Source of the DNA: Agarilytica sp045430305
Lineage (GTDB): Bacteria > Pseudomonadota > Gammaproteobacteria > Pseudomonadales > Cellvibrionaceae
Reading direction: 5' to 3'
Length of the DNA stretch: 64,000 bases
Assembly: GCA_045430305.1 (NCBI GenBank)
Contig: JAILXW010000001.1
Location: 310,001 to 374,000 of the forward strand
Position numbers and translations under genes: made by a program. Positions within the stretch are counted from its first letter, which is position 1. The number at the start of each line of letters is the position of its first letter. This document shows, in pieces, positions 43,634 through 52,231 of this stretch. The notes under the pieces are model-generated. The model was not told the origin of the DNA, made no database searches, and was given only the letters and a program-made list of their open reading frames with translations.

Positions 43634-45652
43634 TTATGGGCAAGAGCCTACATGCCAAGTTGAACCGTTTGTAGAGTAGATAGTGTTATTGCCATAGGTA
43701 GATCCTGGCATAGACTCATCACTACCATTTGCGAAGTAGTTAGGTGCCCACCAAAAGCCTGTACTATACGCGCGACCTGCAACTTTTTGGTTGTAGTTGG
43801 TCGTGGTGAACTCTTCACAATCTGGACCAGGCGACGGAGTCGGCGTTGGCGTTGGCGTTGGTGTTGGCGTCGGAGTGAACGTAGGTGTTGGAGTCGGCGT
43901 AGGAGTGAACGTCGGGGTAGGCGTTGGAGTTGGCGTAGACGTAGGGATCGTGCCAGTGGTGCAATCACCTAGTGGGCCAGCACATTGACCACCTTCATCA
44001 ACCCAGCGACATTGGTCGCCAACTAGCTCTTCGAACATTACGTATGCATCGACGTAGCCATAAGCACCGCCACAAGCAAGATAACCGTTAGTGTCTAAGC
44101 GGCCAGCGTTATAGTGCTCAGTAGATGTACCGCTTACACCAGCGTCAATATCGAACGTCAACGTTTCAGATGATGACAAGCCAGTTGTATCAGAAGCTGT
44201 CGCAGTTGCAGTATTTTCGCCACCGAATAATTCACAGCCCTTCGCAGAGAACACAACACCGTTTTCATCAAAGTCAGCCGTTACGTTGCCTGAGCTAAAT
44301 GAAACCGTAACACCGCTCAAGTTCTCGTTAAAGTCGATCGCTGTACCGCTTACCGTTGCACAAGTGCCACTAGTACTTACAGTTACATCGCGTAATACAG
44401 GAGCTTGTTGTGAAGAGCTTTGACCTACAAGGTGAGTAGAAGTCACAGTTGCACCAGAAGCGCCCAAGGTATCAGTACCAGTTGTTTCAATGATGTAGTA
44501 ATCGTTAGGCACGCCAGAGAACGTGATAGAGAAAGAACTGCTAGCACTGGTTTGACGAGTGTCAGTGTGATCAGTCGTTACACCGGTAATAGACACAGAA
44601 ACGTAATCAACAGAAGAATATGTGTCATCGGTAACTGAGCCAGAAATCGTCATAGTTGAATTGCTAGATTTAGACGCTTCAGAAACAGAAGTGATAACAG
44701 GGCCTTTGTTCTTAGGTACGCGAACGCTGTTTTCGCTAAAGAAACCACCTAAGTAACGCGCATAGTTGATGCTATCGCTACCAACATAAGAACCGCTAGC
44801 GCCAGAACCGCCAGACCAAGCGTGGTCTAGGCCATCAAAATCTAGTCGAGAAACGCGGTTTGAACCGTCTGGGCCATCCCACAAGGTTTCAGTAGCCGTG
44901 CCGCCGTCAACGATTTGGGTGCTTCCAGAAAGCTTAGACACACCGTAAAGGTCAGCCATACCTTCTGAGTTTTGAGCGTTGTATTGTGGTGGTACTAAAG
45001 TATCTGCAGTACCGTGACCAGTCGAAGTAATTTGAGTATCGAAATGCGACGCGTAAGAACCTGCGTAACCGCGACAAGTGCTAGGCACATTTACAGATTC
45101 GAAACCAAATGCACCATTAGAGCTTGTGCCACCAGTAGGCGCAGCAGAAAGGCCCATACCAGCAAACACATCAGGCGCTAAACAACCAATAATATGAGCG
45201 AAAGAACCACCAGAAGATAAGCCCGACACGTAAACCTGGTTAGGGTCAATGTCGTAGAAGTTATCGGCCAACATTTCGTCAACCATTTGTAAGATATTGC
45301 GGTAGTCATTGTAGCTACGCGATTTAGTTGCATTCCAATAACCCCAACAGCTAAAACCTTCTTTATTAGCTGCATCAGGTACCGCAACGACCATACCGTA
45401 CTCTTCAGCAGGGTTTTCCAGGTTTGCGGTTAGGAAGTTATCGATAGGTTGTGTACAACCGTGAAGCACGACTAAAAGTGAGCGACCTTCACCAATCGGT
45501 GAATCAGTATCTGGAGTGTAGATATTTACCAAATTGAAACCGCCGATGCTTACGTTGTTGCTCCAGCTACCCGCAAAGGCAGTAGAAGCGCAAAGCGTTA
45601 AAGCAAGAGCAAGGGTCGTGGCAACCCATTTCTGAATTAACTTAATACTCAT
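43634..45652 (-). CDS. Secreted PHB-depolymerase-like esterase with Thr-Pro linker
   Basis: About 672 residues. The ATG at 45652 is preferred over 45664, with GAGG about 8 nt upstream. A signal peptide (1-28) leads to a catalytic alpha/beta-hydrolase domain (about 30-310): oxyanion LHGC (63-66), nucleophile GLSSG (Ser146), a likely His in LDHAWSGG (about 281). This domain fits the extracellular poly(3-hydroxybutyrate) depolymerase/CE1 esterase group. Ig-like repeats (about 318-500) follow, then a Cys-rich stretch, a Thr-Pro linker and a Cys-bounded C-terminal module (CEEFTTTNYNQKVAGRAYSTG...WHVGSC) like those ending PHB depolymerases. Substrate could be PHB or a feruloyl/acetyl ester of polysaccharide; sequence alone does not decide. 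Confidence 0.88.
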   Translation of the reverse strand: MSIKLIQKWVATTLALALTLCASTAFAGSWSNNVSIGGFNLVNIYTPDTDSPIGEGRSLLVVLHGCTQPIDNFLTANLENPAEEYGMVVAVPDAANKEGFSCWGYWNATKSRSYNDYRNILQMVDEMLADNFYDIDPNQVYVSGLSSGGSFAHIIGCLAPDVFAGMGLSAAPTGGTSSNGAFGFESVNVPSTCRGYAGSYASHFDTQITSTGHGTADTLVPPQYNAQNSEGMADLYGVSKLSGSTQIVDGGTATETLWDGPDGSNRVSRLDFDGLDHAWSGGSGASGSYVGSDSINYARYLGGFFSENSVRVPKNKGPVITSVSEASKSSNSTMTISGSVTDDTYSSVDYVSVSITGVTTDHTDTRQTSASSSFSITFSGVPNDYYIIETTGTDTLGASGATVTSTHLVGQSSSQQAPVLRDVTVSTSGTCATVSGTAIDFNENLSGVTVSFSSGNVTADFDENGVVFSAKGCELFGGENTATATASDTTGLSSSETLTFDIDAGVSGTSTEHYNAGRLDTNGYLACGGAYGYVDAYVMFEELVGDQCRWVDEGGQCAGPLGDCTTGTIPTSTPTPTPTPTFTPTPTPTPTFTPTPTPTPTPTPTPSPGPDCEEFTTTNYNQKVAGRAYSTGFWWAPNYFANGSDESMPGSTYGNNTIYSTNGSTWHVGSCP
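43834..43948 (-). repeat. Tandem codon repeat encoding a Thr-Pro linker
   Basis: About 115 bp of degenerate ACNCCN repeats inside the esterase gene encode (TP)n with two TF interruptions. Such linkers are typical of modular secreted hydrolases of marine degraders. The repeat may vary in length between strains. Confidence 0.85.
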
Positions 45653-45934
45653 AATTAACCTCATTATTATTATCTTCTGTTATTAAAATAATTCAGCTGC
45701 CGTATTTTTCTCGGTATTTGCAACAGATCCGTATGACACCGTTGACTAAGGTTCAACCAACGAAGAGCGCAATGTTGTTGCACTGCAATACAAGCTACGA
45801 TGCAAGCTGTGAATCCAGACTACGGCTTCTAGTGAGACTGGCGCCATAATACCTTGGTAGGATATAGCAATCCGTTTAGATTTTAGTCTTGCCTATTAGC
45901 TTTGCGACTAAACACTCTTTTTTAGATATAAAAA

Positions 45935-45952
45935 ACGTGACTTCAATCACGT
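45935..45952. promoter_or_regulatory. CRP-like palindrome
   Basis: Perfect dyad ACGTGA-N6-TCACGT, the geometry of CRP/FNR-family sites (TGTGA-N6-TCACA consensus) with C for T at the first position. It is about 285 bp upstream of the secreted-esterase start, where catabolite control would make sense. Confidence 0.4.
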
Positions 45953-46106
45953 AGAACCCGCTCATATAATGCTAGCAGTGTAAAAATGCCTCTCAGGCGA
46001 CTTCCGGTTATAAAGTGACCAATAAATGAATGAGGTGTCAATGGTTTAATAGGCTTATTTTTATACCTTGAGGTTATATGTGGTTTGTGCTGCGTCACAG
46101 AAAAAA

Positions 46107-46122
46107 TGTGCTTCAAGTCACG
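46107..46122. promoter_or_regulatory. Second CRP-like site
   Basis: TGTGC-N6-TCACG, an imperfect match to the CRP geometry and sharing the core CTTCAA with the site 170 bp away. The shared core suggests a real repeated element, although its distance from the esterase start (about 455 bp) is large. Confidence 0.3.
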
Positions 46123-46431
46123 TTTTTTTGATGCTGGTGGGCCAGGTAGAATGCAGCTATCGGCGGCAAGCTCTAAAATCTTCTTAGACTGATATTAAAC
46201 GCGGGTAGTGGCTGAAATCAGCACCTAGCTAGGTGCTTTTTAACCCAACATTATTCAGAGCGTGGTGTAAATATCATTTAGCCCTTCACAAATTAAACTC
46301 AGGGGTATGGAATGGTTTGGTTGAACTGTGTTCAGTCCCCTGGTTGAAACTATAAGCCATAGCGTACATAAAATGGTTATGGCAATTTAGGCTTTGTAGC
46401 GCAATACCCAAACATAATACTTATAAAATAA

Positions 46432-46845
46432 ATGGTTCGTTTTCTTTCCCTTCTATCTTTATCTCTTTTGATTTTTTCTCTTCACTCAAACGCCGCATCA
46501 GGCCGAGCCGAATACGACCTTGATGATGATGGTCTCATAGAAATCGATGACCTGGGCGATTTGGATGAGATTCGAAATCATCTTGATGGTACGAGCTTAT
46601 ATGGCGAAAGCACGGGGTGCCCAGTAGAAGGGTGTGTAGGGTTCGAACTAACTACGGATCTAGATGTTGACACCAATGCCGATGGCGTAGTGGATGTGCA
46701 CGTGTTGTCACTAAAAGTTCTTAATAAGGTATATGTTGGGTGCTCAGAAAGTTGTTGGCTCAATAGGGTGTGTTAGTGGGGGGGGGGAATCACCGCAGAA
46801 GATGGTCTGTTATTAATAAGAGCAAGTAAGGGGGTTAACATGGTT
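46432..46845 (+). pseudogene. Remnant of a secreted repeat/hemagglutinin-type gene
   Basis: The first 345 bp (46432-46776) read as a signal peptide (about 1-21) and a Cys/Asp-rich start (EYDLDDDGLIEIDDLGDLDEI... CPVEGCVGFELTTDLDVDTNADG) that normally opens very large secreted proteins. The frame ends after 114 codons in unrelated sequence. After a G10 tract (46778-46787) another frame reads ITAEDGLLLIRAS, matching EITAEDGQVLISAA of the intact exoprotein at 52.98 kb. The region thus joins fragments of two exoprotein types. It looks decayed, or recombined. Confidence 0.6.
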
Positions 46846-46852
46846 CTTCATT

Positions 46853-47140
46853 TTAGAGCCAATCACCCAAATTTTGATTTCCGATGATCGCCATAAATTC
46901 GACTACGTCGTTAACAACTCGGTAGTAAATTGCATCTGCTCCACATGGGCATCGCCTGTATCCTGGGCGAATGTCTTCAACCGATTGATACGAATACGGG
47001 GCTTCGGCGATTAGTTCGAAGTGTCTGAAAAAGTCGTTGTAATATTCGTCAGCCGCTTTTTCACCATGTTGTTGGACGCCCCATTGATGAATGCGTATTA
47101 AATCCTTCTTGGCATCTTCAGAGAGTTTATAGCTGCCCAT
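46853..47140 (-). CDS. RelE/ParE-family toxin
   Basis: 95 residues with ParE/RelE features: YKLSEDAKKDLIRIHQWGVQQHG near the start, and the C-terminal YRRCPCGADAIYYRVVNDVVEFMAIIG strands. ParE toxins poison gyrase; RelE toxins cleave mRNA; by sequence it is closer to ParE. It overlaps the antitoxin gene by 14 bp and is transcribed after it, the standard order. Confidence 0.92.
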   Translation of the reverse strand: MGSYKLSEDAKKDLIRIHQWGVQQHGEKAADEYYNDFFRHFELIAEAPYSYQSVEDIRPGYRRCPCGADAIYYRVVNDVVEFMAIIGNQNLGDWL

Positions 47141-47378
47141 TTCTTTTTAGTTCTTCCTTGGATTGAGCAAGAATTTCCTCTCGGTTCATGTCGCTGAAAC
47201 CGCTATTCTCTGCCTGAATAAGCTTGCCCCGAATAAAATCAGTCCTACTTTGAGCTTCGCGTGCGTATCGAATAAGTGAATTAACGACCTCGCTTTTGTT
47301 ACGAAACTCATTGCTTTCGACTTGGGAGTTGAGCCAGTCATCATTGGGCTGGCTAAGGCTGATACTTTGTCTGGTCAT
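47127..47378 (-). CDS. ParD-like antitoxin
   Basis: 83 residues of the ParD/CopG ribbon-helix-helix type: ISLSQPNDDWLNSQVESNEFRNKSEVVNSLIRYARE forms the DNA-binding half; the C-terminal helix (REEILAQSKEELKRNG) should wrap the toxin. It overlaps the toxin gene. A perfect 20-bp palindrome 25 bp upstream is the likely site of autoregulation. Confidence 0.92.
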   Translation of the reverse strand: MTRQSISLSQPNDDWLNSQVESNEFRNKSEVVNSLIRYAREAQSRTDFIRGKLIQAENSGFSDMNREEILAQSKEELKRNGQL

Positions 47379-47402
47379 AGGATTTCATCGCTTGCGTAAC
47401 AT

Positions 47403-47422
47403 CTGGTGTAATATTACACCAG
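47403..47422. promoter_or_regulatory. Palindromic operator of the toxin-antitoxin operon
   Basis: CTGGTGTAATATTACACCAG is a perfect 20-bp palindrome 25 bp upstream of the antitoxin start. It is typical in place and symmetry of a ribbon-helix-helix antitoxin operator, and its core TAATATTA could overlap a -10 element. Confidence 0.65.
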
Positions 47423-47620
47423 GTGTGTTTGGTGGTAAAGTGAGCGAGTGGAAAAGTCACGCCAAAAGCATCGTTAAATCACCAAAATAACGACCGCTCT
47501 ATAGCCCTCTCTACAAAACTGATGTAACGTCGTTCCCCTTATAAATCAAAAACTTGGGGCGGAATAAAGCGCCACGCTAAACCGCAAAAAAACCAAGATC
47601 ACACACCAGGGAGCCGACGA

Positions 47621-49252
47621 ATGACCTTTAGAGCCATACTTGCCTTAATTGCAGCAATTACCTTACTCACAGCCTGTGGTGGCGGAGGGGGCGGCGGCTC
47701 TTCTAGCGATACACGCCCAGATGCAATCAACCTAGGTGAAGAAACCGACGCAGCACTTTCTACCCAATTTACCGATACCGTCACCATTACCGGTATCGAC
47801 GCTTCTACGACGATTAGTATCACCGGCGGGGAATACAGTCTAGATAGTGGCACAACATTCACAAGTGAAAATGGCCGCGTCACCAACAACCAAGAAGTGA
47901 TTGTGCGTGGCACCTCAGCCGCCACTGTATCGACCGATGTGGATGTGGTGCTAACCGTTGGCGGTGTGACAGGCACATTCACCATCACAACCTTTGATGA
48001 TACAACCGCACCCACAGTAGCCATTGCATTCCCGCCACCAGCGTCCATGACACAAGACACAGAAGTGCTAGTACGCGGCACCGCGACAGACGACTACAGC
48101 GGTATCGCAACCCTTCAAGTAAACGGCGTTGACGTTACCGATACCAGCGATAACGGCTCTTACTCCACATGGCAAATTCGAGCAGCATTAACTGCGGGTG
48201 AAAATACATTAACAGTAACCGCAAGCGATTCTGCGGTAATAGCAAATGAAATTGCAGTGGGTGACCAACCCAGTGTTGCTGTAAGAAGTGATGCAGCGAT
48301 GGGGGATTTTCCGGATAGTGATAACCCGCTTAGTTACCCTGAAGGTATTGCAGTAGATTACGAAAGAAATCGCATTATTCTTGGTGATAGAGACCTTGCT
48401 ACCTTTATTACGGTAAATATGGATACAGGCGCTCGAACAACATTTTCTGATAACTCTACACCTTCATCTATATTTTTCCCAAATAACAGACCGGACGGAT
48501 TATTAGTCGATGCAGAAAATGATCGGATGTTTGTTACCAACTATGTAGATGACGTTATATATGAAATAGATTTAGTCACGGGAGTGCGTACAGAAATTTC
48601 GAGCAATGTGATATCAAGCGATGCACCAGTGATCAACAACCCAACAGCGTTAATATTTCACCCAGAGAACGAGAATGAGCTAGTAGTATTTGATTCAAGT
48701 GCATTGGTTAGAGTAAACCTATTAGACGGTGTGCGAACAACTCTCTCGTCTGCAGGGCAAGGGGATCATGATCCCGTTCCAGACAATACAACTCGATTAG
48801 GTTCGGTTCTTGGGGGAGTATATGACTCTAGTCGCAGTGGTTTTTTTGTAATGAACAATAATTCTACAGGCGAAGTTGTTTTTGTGAGTTTGAGTGATGG
48901 CGCACGTACGATTTTTTCTGATAACACCACGCCGAATTCTAATGCTCCCTTATTTGATCAGCCGCAAACCATCGCATTCGATGAAGAAAATGAACGCCTA
49001 TTGGCCAATGAGATAGACTTAGCAGCGCTAATTTCGGTTGATACAAGTACAGCAAACCCCGGCGTAAGATCCATTTTTTCAGATGCTACAACGCCCAATG
49101 CTATTAACGTTGCACTCACTCCAGAAGAAATTTACTACGATGGTAATTTAGGTTACGCCTATTGGGTAGATAGCGTACTTGATGCATTGCTTGCGGTAGA
49201 TATCGAAACAGGTGAACGTGTATTTGTTACGCGTGGTGATTCGGACGAATAA
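47621..49252 (+). CDS. Lipoprotein with C-terminal beta-propeller-like repeats
   Basis: 543 residues. The signal peptide ends at lipobox LLTAC (Cys19), followed by a Gly/Ser linker. An Ig-like region with DDTTAPTVAIAFPP and an ENTLTVTASDS end lies at about 40-215. From about 230, repeated units (YPEGIAVDYERNRIILGDRDLATFITVNMDTGARTTFSDNSTP and four or five similar ones) have the NHL/SMP-30-type propeller pattern. It probably sits on the outer membrane and binds a protein or glycan. An AGGGAG ribosome-binding site precedes the ATG by 8 nt. No link to the toxin-antitoxin pair is seen. Confidence 0.8.
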   Translation: MTFRAILALIAAITLLTACGGGGGGGSSSDTRPDAINLGEETDAALSTQFTDTVTITGIDASTTISITGGEYSLDSGTTFTSENGRVTNNQEVIVRGTSAATVSTDVDVVLTVGGVTGTFTITTFDDTTAPTVAIAFPPPASMTQDTEVLVRGTATDDYSGIATLQVNGVDVTDTSDNGSYSTWQIRAALTAGENTLTVTASDSAVIANEIAVGDQPSVAVRSDAAMGDFPDSDNPLSYPEGIAVDYERNRIILGDRDLATFITVNMDTGARTTFSDNSTPSSIFFPNNRPDGLLVDAENDRMFVTNYVDDVIYEIDLVTGVRTEISSNVISSDAPVINNPTALIFHPENENELVVFDSSALVRVNLLDGVRTTLSSAGQGDHDPVPDNTTRLGSVLGGVYDSSRSGFFVMNNNSTGEVVFVSLSDGARTIFSDNTTPNSNAPLFDQPQTIAFDEENERLLANEIDLAALISVDTSTANPGVRSIFSDATTPNAINVALTPEEIYYDGNLGYAYWVDSVLDALLAVDIETGERVFVTRGDSDE

Positions 49253-49311
49253 TATTTTACGATCAAGACAAGGCCAGGTTAAGAATTAAAAAGGGTTAAA
49301 GGGAAATAAAT

Positions 49312-50505
49312 ATGCTTAACAGCGCAAATAATAGTATTAAAACCATTGCAGGTAATTTTGGCGGTTACAAAGTGAGGTGCTCAACTCAAGCATTCGCAGT
49401 TTACGAGCAGCTACGCTTAAAAAGCGGCAACGCCAACCACTGGGCGAGCATGATTGTAAGAGGGATTCGCGGCCTAAGTAATGGCATTATCAATAGTGAT
49501 GACGTTTTTGTGAGCTCTGGTGCAAACTTCGGTGGTATGCAGGACTTTACTGTCATCCTCCCCGGTTGCACTGTGCATGCACAAAAATACGATAGTGGTG
49601 AATATTTTATAAGTAAAATTGATCCATCTCTGGAATATCATAAAGCGCAAGAAAGTTTTTTGGTGCCTGGGATGCATCGAGCTTACAAGGAAGACTCTCG
49701 CTGGTCGACAAAATTTAAATCGCAGAATGACGTTGAGTCAAAAAATGATATCAATGTCGTTGGAGTTTCTGATTCTGACTTGCCAAAAGTAGACAAGGTC
49801 GCTTCTTTAGTGGGTGAGAGGGCAAAGTCCATCAGTCCCGCAATTGAAAATACGGGTTATGATTTATTTTTTACTCCGGGGAAAAAGAAAATTGGTGGCC
49901 TTTTAAATTACAAGCAAGCAATTAAGTCAAAAAGCGATAGTGAATTACACGAATCTGCGATTTTGTTAGCCGAGGCTATGAAAAATGCGCGCAAACAAAA
50001 AAATATCACATGGTTTGCCGATAGAGGTGGTTCAGGAATTTTGACCCAAGCGATGCATATTCTTGGGCGACACAATATCCAGCTCGCTGGGCATAAAATG
50101 TACTTGTATCACCCAACTACCAGTAAAGACGAAGCCTATAAAGCCAGCCAAAAGCTCGGTATGGAAGTATCTCGAGATTTTGTTAAATCCCATTCTTTAA
50201 ATGTAAATGAGCTTATAGGCGCTTCTAGCCTAAGGTTACCTTTTAAGCGTTGGCGAAACTCATCTGATAACTACACCGGTATCAACGCGCTTGTCGATTA
50301 TGGTCGAGGGGTTTCTGGTGGACAAGGTATATGGAATAAAGGGAACGCCATGTTAGGTGCTGCGGCGGGTGCAGTTGCAGTATTTGCTCCTGCGTCAGTG
50401 ACAATAGGCGCGGTTGTAGCTGCAGCCAAAGTCGGGGCGGTTGCGGCGCCTGTAGTAATGGCGCATATGCCAAATACTATGGATAGATTAAACGCGATGA
50501 AATAG
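49312..50505 (+). CDS. Unknown protein, candidate toxin/effector
   Basis: 397 residues, no signal peptide, not recognised. The N-terminal half is mixed (FGGYKVRCSTQAFAVYEQL...). The centre (about 205-330) is charged with an FADRGGSGILTQAMHILGRHNIQL stretch. The C-terminus (about 345-385) holds Gly/Ala-rich hydrophobic helices (MLGAAAGAVAVFAPASVTIGAVVAAAKVGAVAAPVVMA) that could insert in a membrane. It is followed at 10 nt by two paralogous genes, an arrangement typical of an effector with duplicated immunity genes. With a T6SS in the same window, a secreted antibacterial role is plausible but unproven. Alternatives: a phage-derived or housekeeping membrane protein. Confidence 0.5.
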   Translation: MLNSANNSIKTIAGNFGGYKVRCSTQAFAVYEQLRLKSGNANHWASMIVRGIRGLSNGIINSDDVFVSSGANFGGMQDFTVILPGCTVHAQKYDSGEYFISKIDPSLEYHKAQESFLVPGMHRAYKEDSRWSTKFKSQNDVESKNDINVVGVSDSDLPKVDKVASLVGERAKSISPAIENTGYDLFFTPGKKKIGGLLNYKQAIKSKSDSELHESAILLAEAMKNARKQKNITWFADRGGSGILTQAMHILGRHNIQLAGHKMYLYHPTTSKDEAYKASQKLGMEVSRDFVKSHSLNVNELIGASSLRLPFKRWRNSSDNYTGINALVDYGRGVSGGQGIWNKGNAMLGAAAGAVAVFAPASVTIGAVVAAAKVGAVAAPVVMAHMPNTMDRLNAMK

Positions 50506-50515
50506 GGCTGCTGTC

Positions 50516-51355
50516 TTGAGACTTCCAAAATTTAAAGAATTAAAAGAGTTTGCCGTACCGAAAGGGGTTGGAATCAATTCTTGTGAAAGAGTTTTGTTAG
50601 ATATAGATGGTGTTAAGGTAAGTTTTCTTGCTCCTCCTCACCGGCCGTCAATCAAGGAAAAGAAAGCGCTCCACAATAAGAAACAAATCCAGGTTGGTAA
50701 CGGAAACACCTACACGCCCAATAATAGCTTTGGTCGTTGGAGAGGTGGACTTCACTTTGGCCGTGATTTCGCCTTTCAGGGGCCAGCTTTTACGGGTTCG
50801 ATAGCTGAACTGTCGATAGACCTATTGTTGTTTAATACCAAGTTGAAAAAATCTTCGGAAACCTTGTTTGATCCCAGTTTTCTAGAAGCTTCTGTTCTTG
50901 ATCGATTAACTGAGCATTACTCTGAAGAAAAAGCTTATTGGGCGCCTTGCTGGCAAGCGCCATCAAACTGGAAGCCTATCAATATAGATGGAGTTTCGTC
51001 AGTGTCTTACGATGCAATAAAGGTCCGAGGAGGCGGTGATTTCTTTAAGGAATACGTTTATCCAATATTCGACGATACATTTTTTATGCTGCGATTTCGC
51101 GAAATACAGGAAACAAATGGGTCGCTTGCGGCTATGGACAAACTAATCAGTCGAGAGCCTTTAGATCAGTTGGCAAACGATATCATCAAAAGTGTTCAAG
51201 TTGAACTTTCCGAAGAAGCTAAACAACAGCTCGCTCGTGCCAAACAAGAATTTCCTAACGTACAGCTTTCACAAGACGTTCAGCCGCTTAAGTGGACGAC
51301 GGAAGAAGAAGATCGTAAGCACTCCGAATACCTGGCTACGCCAGAGAACTATTAG
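50516..51355 (+). CDS. Unknown 279-residue protein, first of a tandem pair
   Basis: Not recognised. It starts with TTG 10 nt after the upstream gene, suggesting coupled translation. Features: SFLAPPHRP near 36, GRWRGGLHFGRDFAFQGPAFTGSIAELSIDLLL (about 73-105), RGGGDFFKEYVYPIFDD near 170-186. There is no signal peptide or membrane segment, so a cytoplasmic protein is likely. The next gene is a clear paralog of equal length. A neutralising partner for the 397-residue protein is the simplest reading; an effector-loading adaptor is another. Confidence 0.6.
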   Translation: MRLPKFKELKEFAVPKGVGINSCERVLLDIDGVKVSFLAPPHRPSIKEKKALHNKKQIQVGNGNTYTPNNSFGRWRGGLHFGRDFAFQGPAFTGSIAELSIDLLLFNTKLKKSSETLFDPSFLEASVLDRLTEHYSEEKAYWAPCWQAPSNWKPINIDGVSSVSYDAIKVRGGGDFFKEYVYPIFDDTFFMLRFREIQETNGSLAAMDKLISREPLDQLANDIIKSVQVELSEEAKQQLARAKQEFPNVQLSQDVQPLKWTTEEEDRKHSEYLATPENY

Positions 51356-51365
51356 GTAACACGTT

Positions 51366-52205
51366 TTGAGACTCCCGAAACTAAGAACATTAAACGAATA
51401 TACCGTACCTAAAGGCATAGACATCAATGGCTGTAACCGAGTTGCCCTAAATATTGATGGGGTAAAGATAAGCTTTCTTGCACCACCTCATCGACCGGTG
51501 TTAAAGGAAGAAAAGCCAATTTTCAGCAAGAAAGAAATTTCGAGAAACGATGCTAGAAGCTATATTTCTCGCGACACTAAAGGTCGCTGGCGTTCTGGAG
51601 TGCATTTTAGTCGGTCTTTTGCTTTTTCAGGGCCGGTTTTTACTGGAGCTATTGCAGAGCTGGGTGTTGACTTGGTTTTTTACAATACGAAATTAAAGCG
51701 AAGTTCAGAAACTGCATTTAACCCCGGTTTCTTGGAACATTCGTTATTCGAAATATTAACATTACGATACTCCGACCAAAAATCATATTGGGCTTCTAGT
51801 TGGCGAGCTCCATTTAACTGGTGTGTTCGAGGAGTGAACGGGGCTCCGAGTGTTTCGTACGATACGGCACGAGTCCATGGGGGGGGGGATTTTTTCAAGG
51901 AGTACGCCTTTCCAATTTTTGATGATGTCTTTGTTTTGTTACGGTTTCGTGAAGTACAGATGACTAACGGCTCGCTAGAACAAATGGATAAACTGATCAG
52001 TCGAGAACCTTTAGATCAGTTGGCCAACGATATTATCAAAAGTGTTCAAGTTGAGTTGCCCGAAGAAGCAAAACAACAACTAGCTCGTGCCAGGCAAGAA
52101 TTCCCTAACGTTCAACTTTCACAAGATGTTCAGCCACTTAAGTGGACGACGGAAGAAGAAGATCGTAAACACGCCGAATACCTGGCTAACCCAGAGAATT
52201 ATTAG
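51366..52205 (+). CDS. Paralog of the preceding gene, with an internal G10 tract
   Basis: 279 residues, TTG start, 10 nt after its paralog. The last 73 residues differ at only four positions, while the first 206 share a little over half their residues by eye. A run of ten G (51879-51888) encodes GGG in the conserved RVHGGGDFFKEY stretch, where the first copy uses mixed glycine codons. Gain or loss of a G would break the frame, so expression could vary by slippage. Function unknown; see the preceding gene. Confidence 0.6.
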   Translation: MRLPKLRTLNEYTVPKGIDINGCNRVALNIDGVKISFLAPPHRPVLKEEKPIFSKKEISRNDARSYISRDTKGRWRSGVHFSRSFAFSGPVFTGAIAELGVDLVFYNTKLKRSSETAFNPGFLEHSLFEILTLRYSDQKSYWASSWRAPFNWCVRGVNGAPSVSYDTARVHGGGDFFKEYAFPIFDDVFVLLRFREVQMTNGSLEQMDKLISREPLDQLANDIIKSVQVELPEEAKQQLARARQEFPNVQLSQDVQPLKWTTEEEDRKHAEYLANPENY

Positions 52206-52231
52206 CTCAAAAAAATTAATTTTATCGAGAA

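Larger units (their letters stand above)
45653..46431. promoter_or_regulatory. Long intergenic region upstream of the secreted esterase
   Basis: About 780 bp without a supportable gene. It should carry the esterase promoter and holds two CRP-like dyads, listed separately. Otherwise I see only AT-rich stretches and no RNA gene. Confidence 0.5.

Noticed and set aside
43834..43948. Short tandem repeat as a possible CRISPR or regulatory repeat
   Set aside because: It is in frame within the esterase gene and encodes a Thr-Pro linker; there are no spacers.
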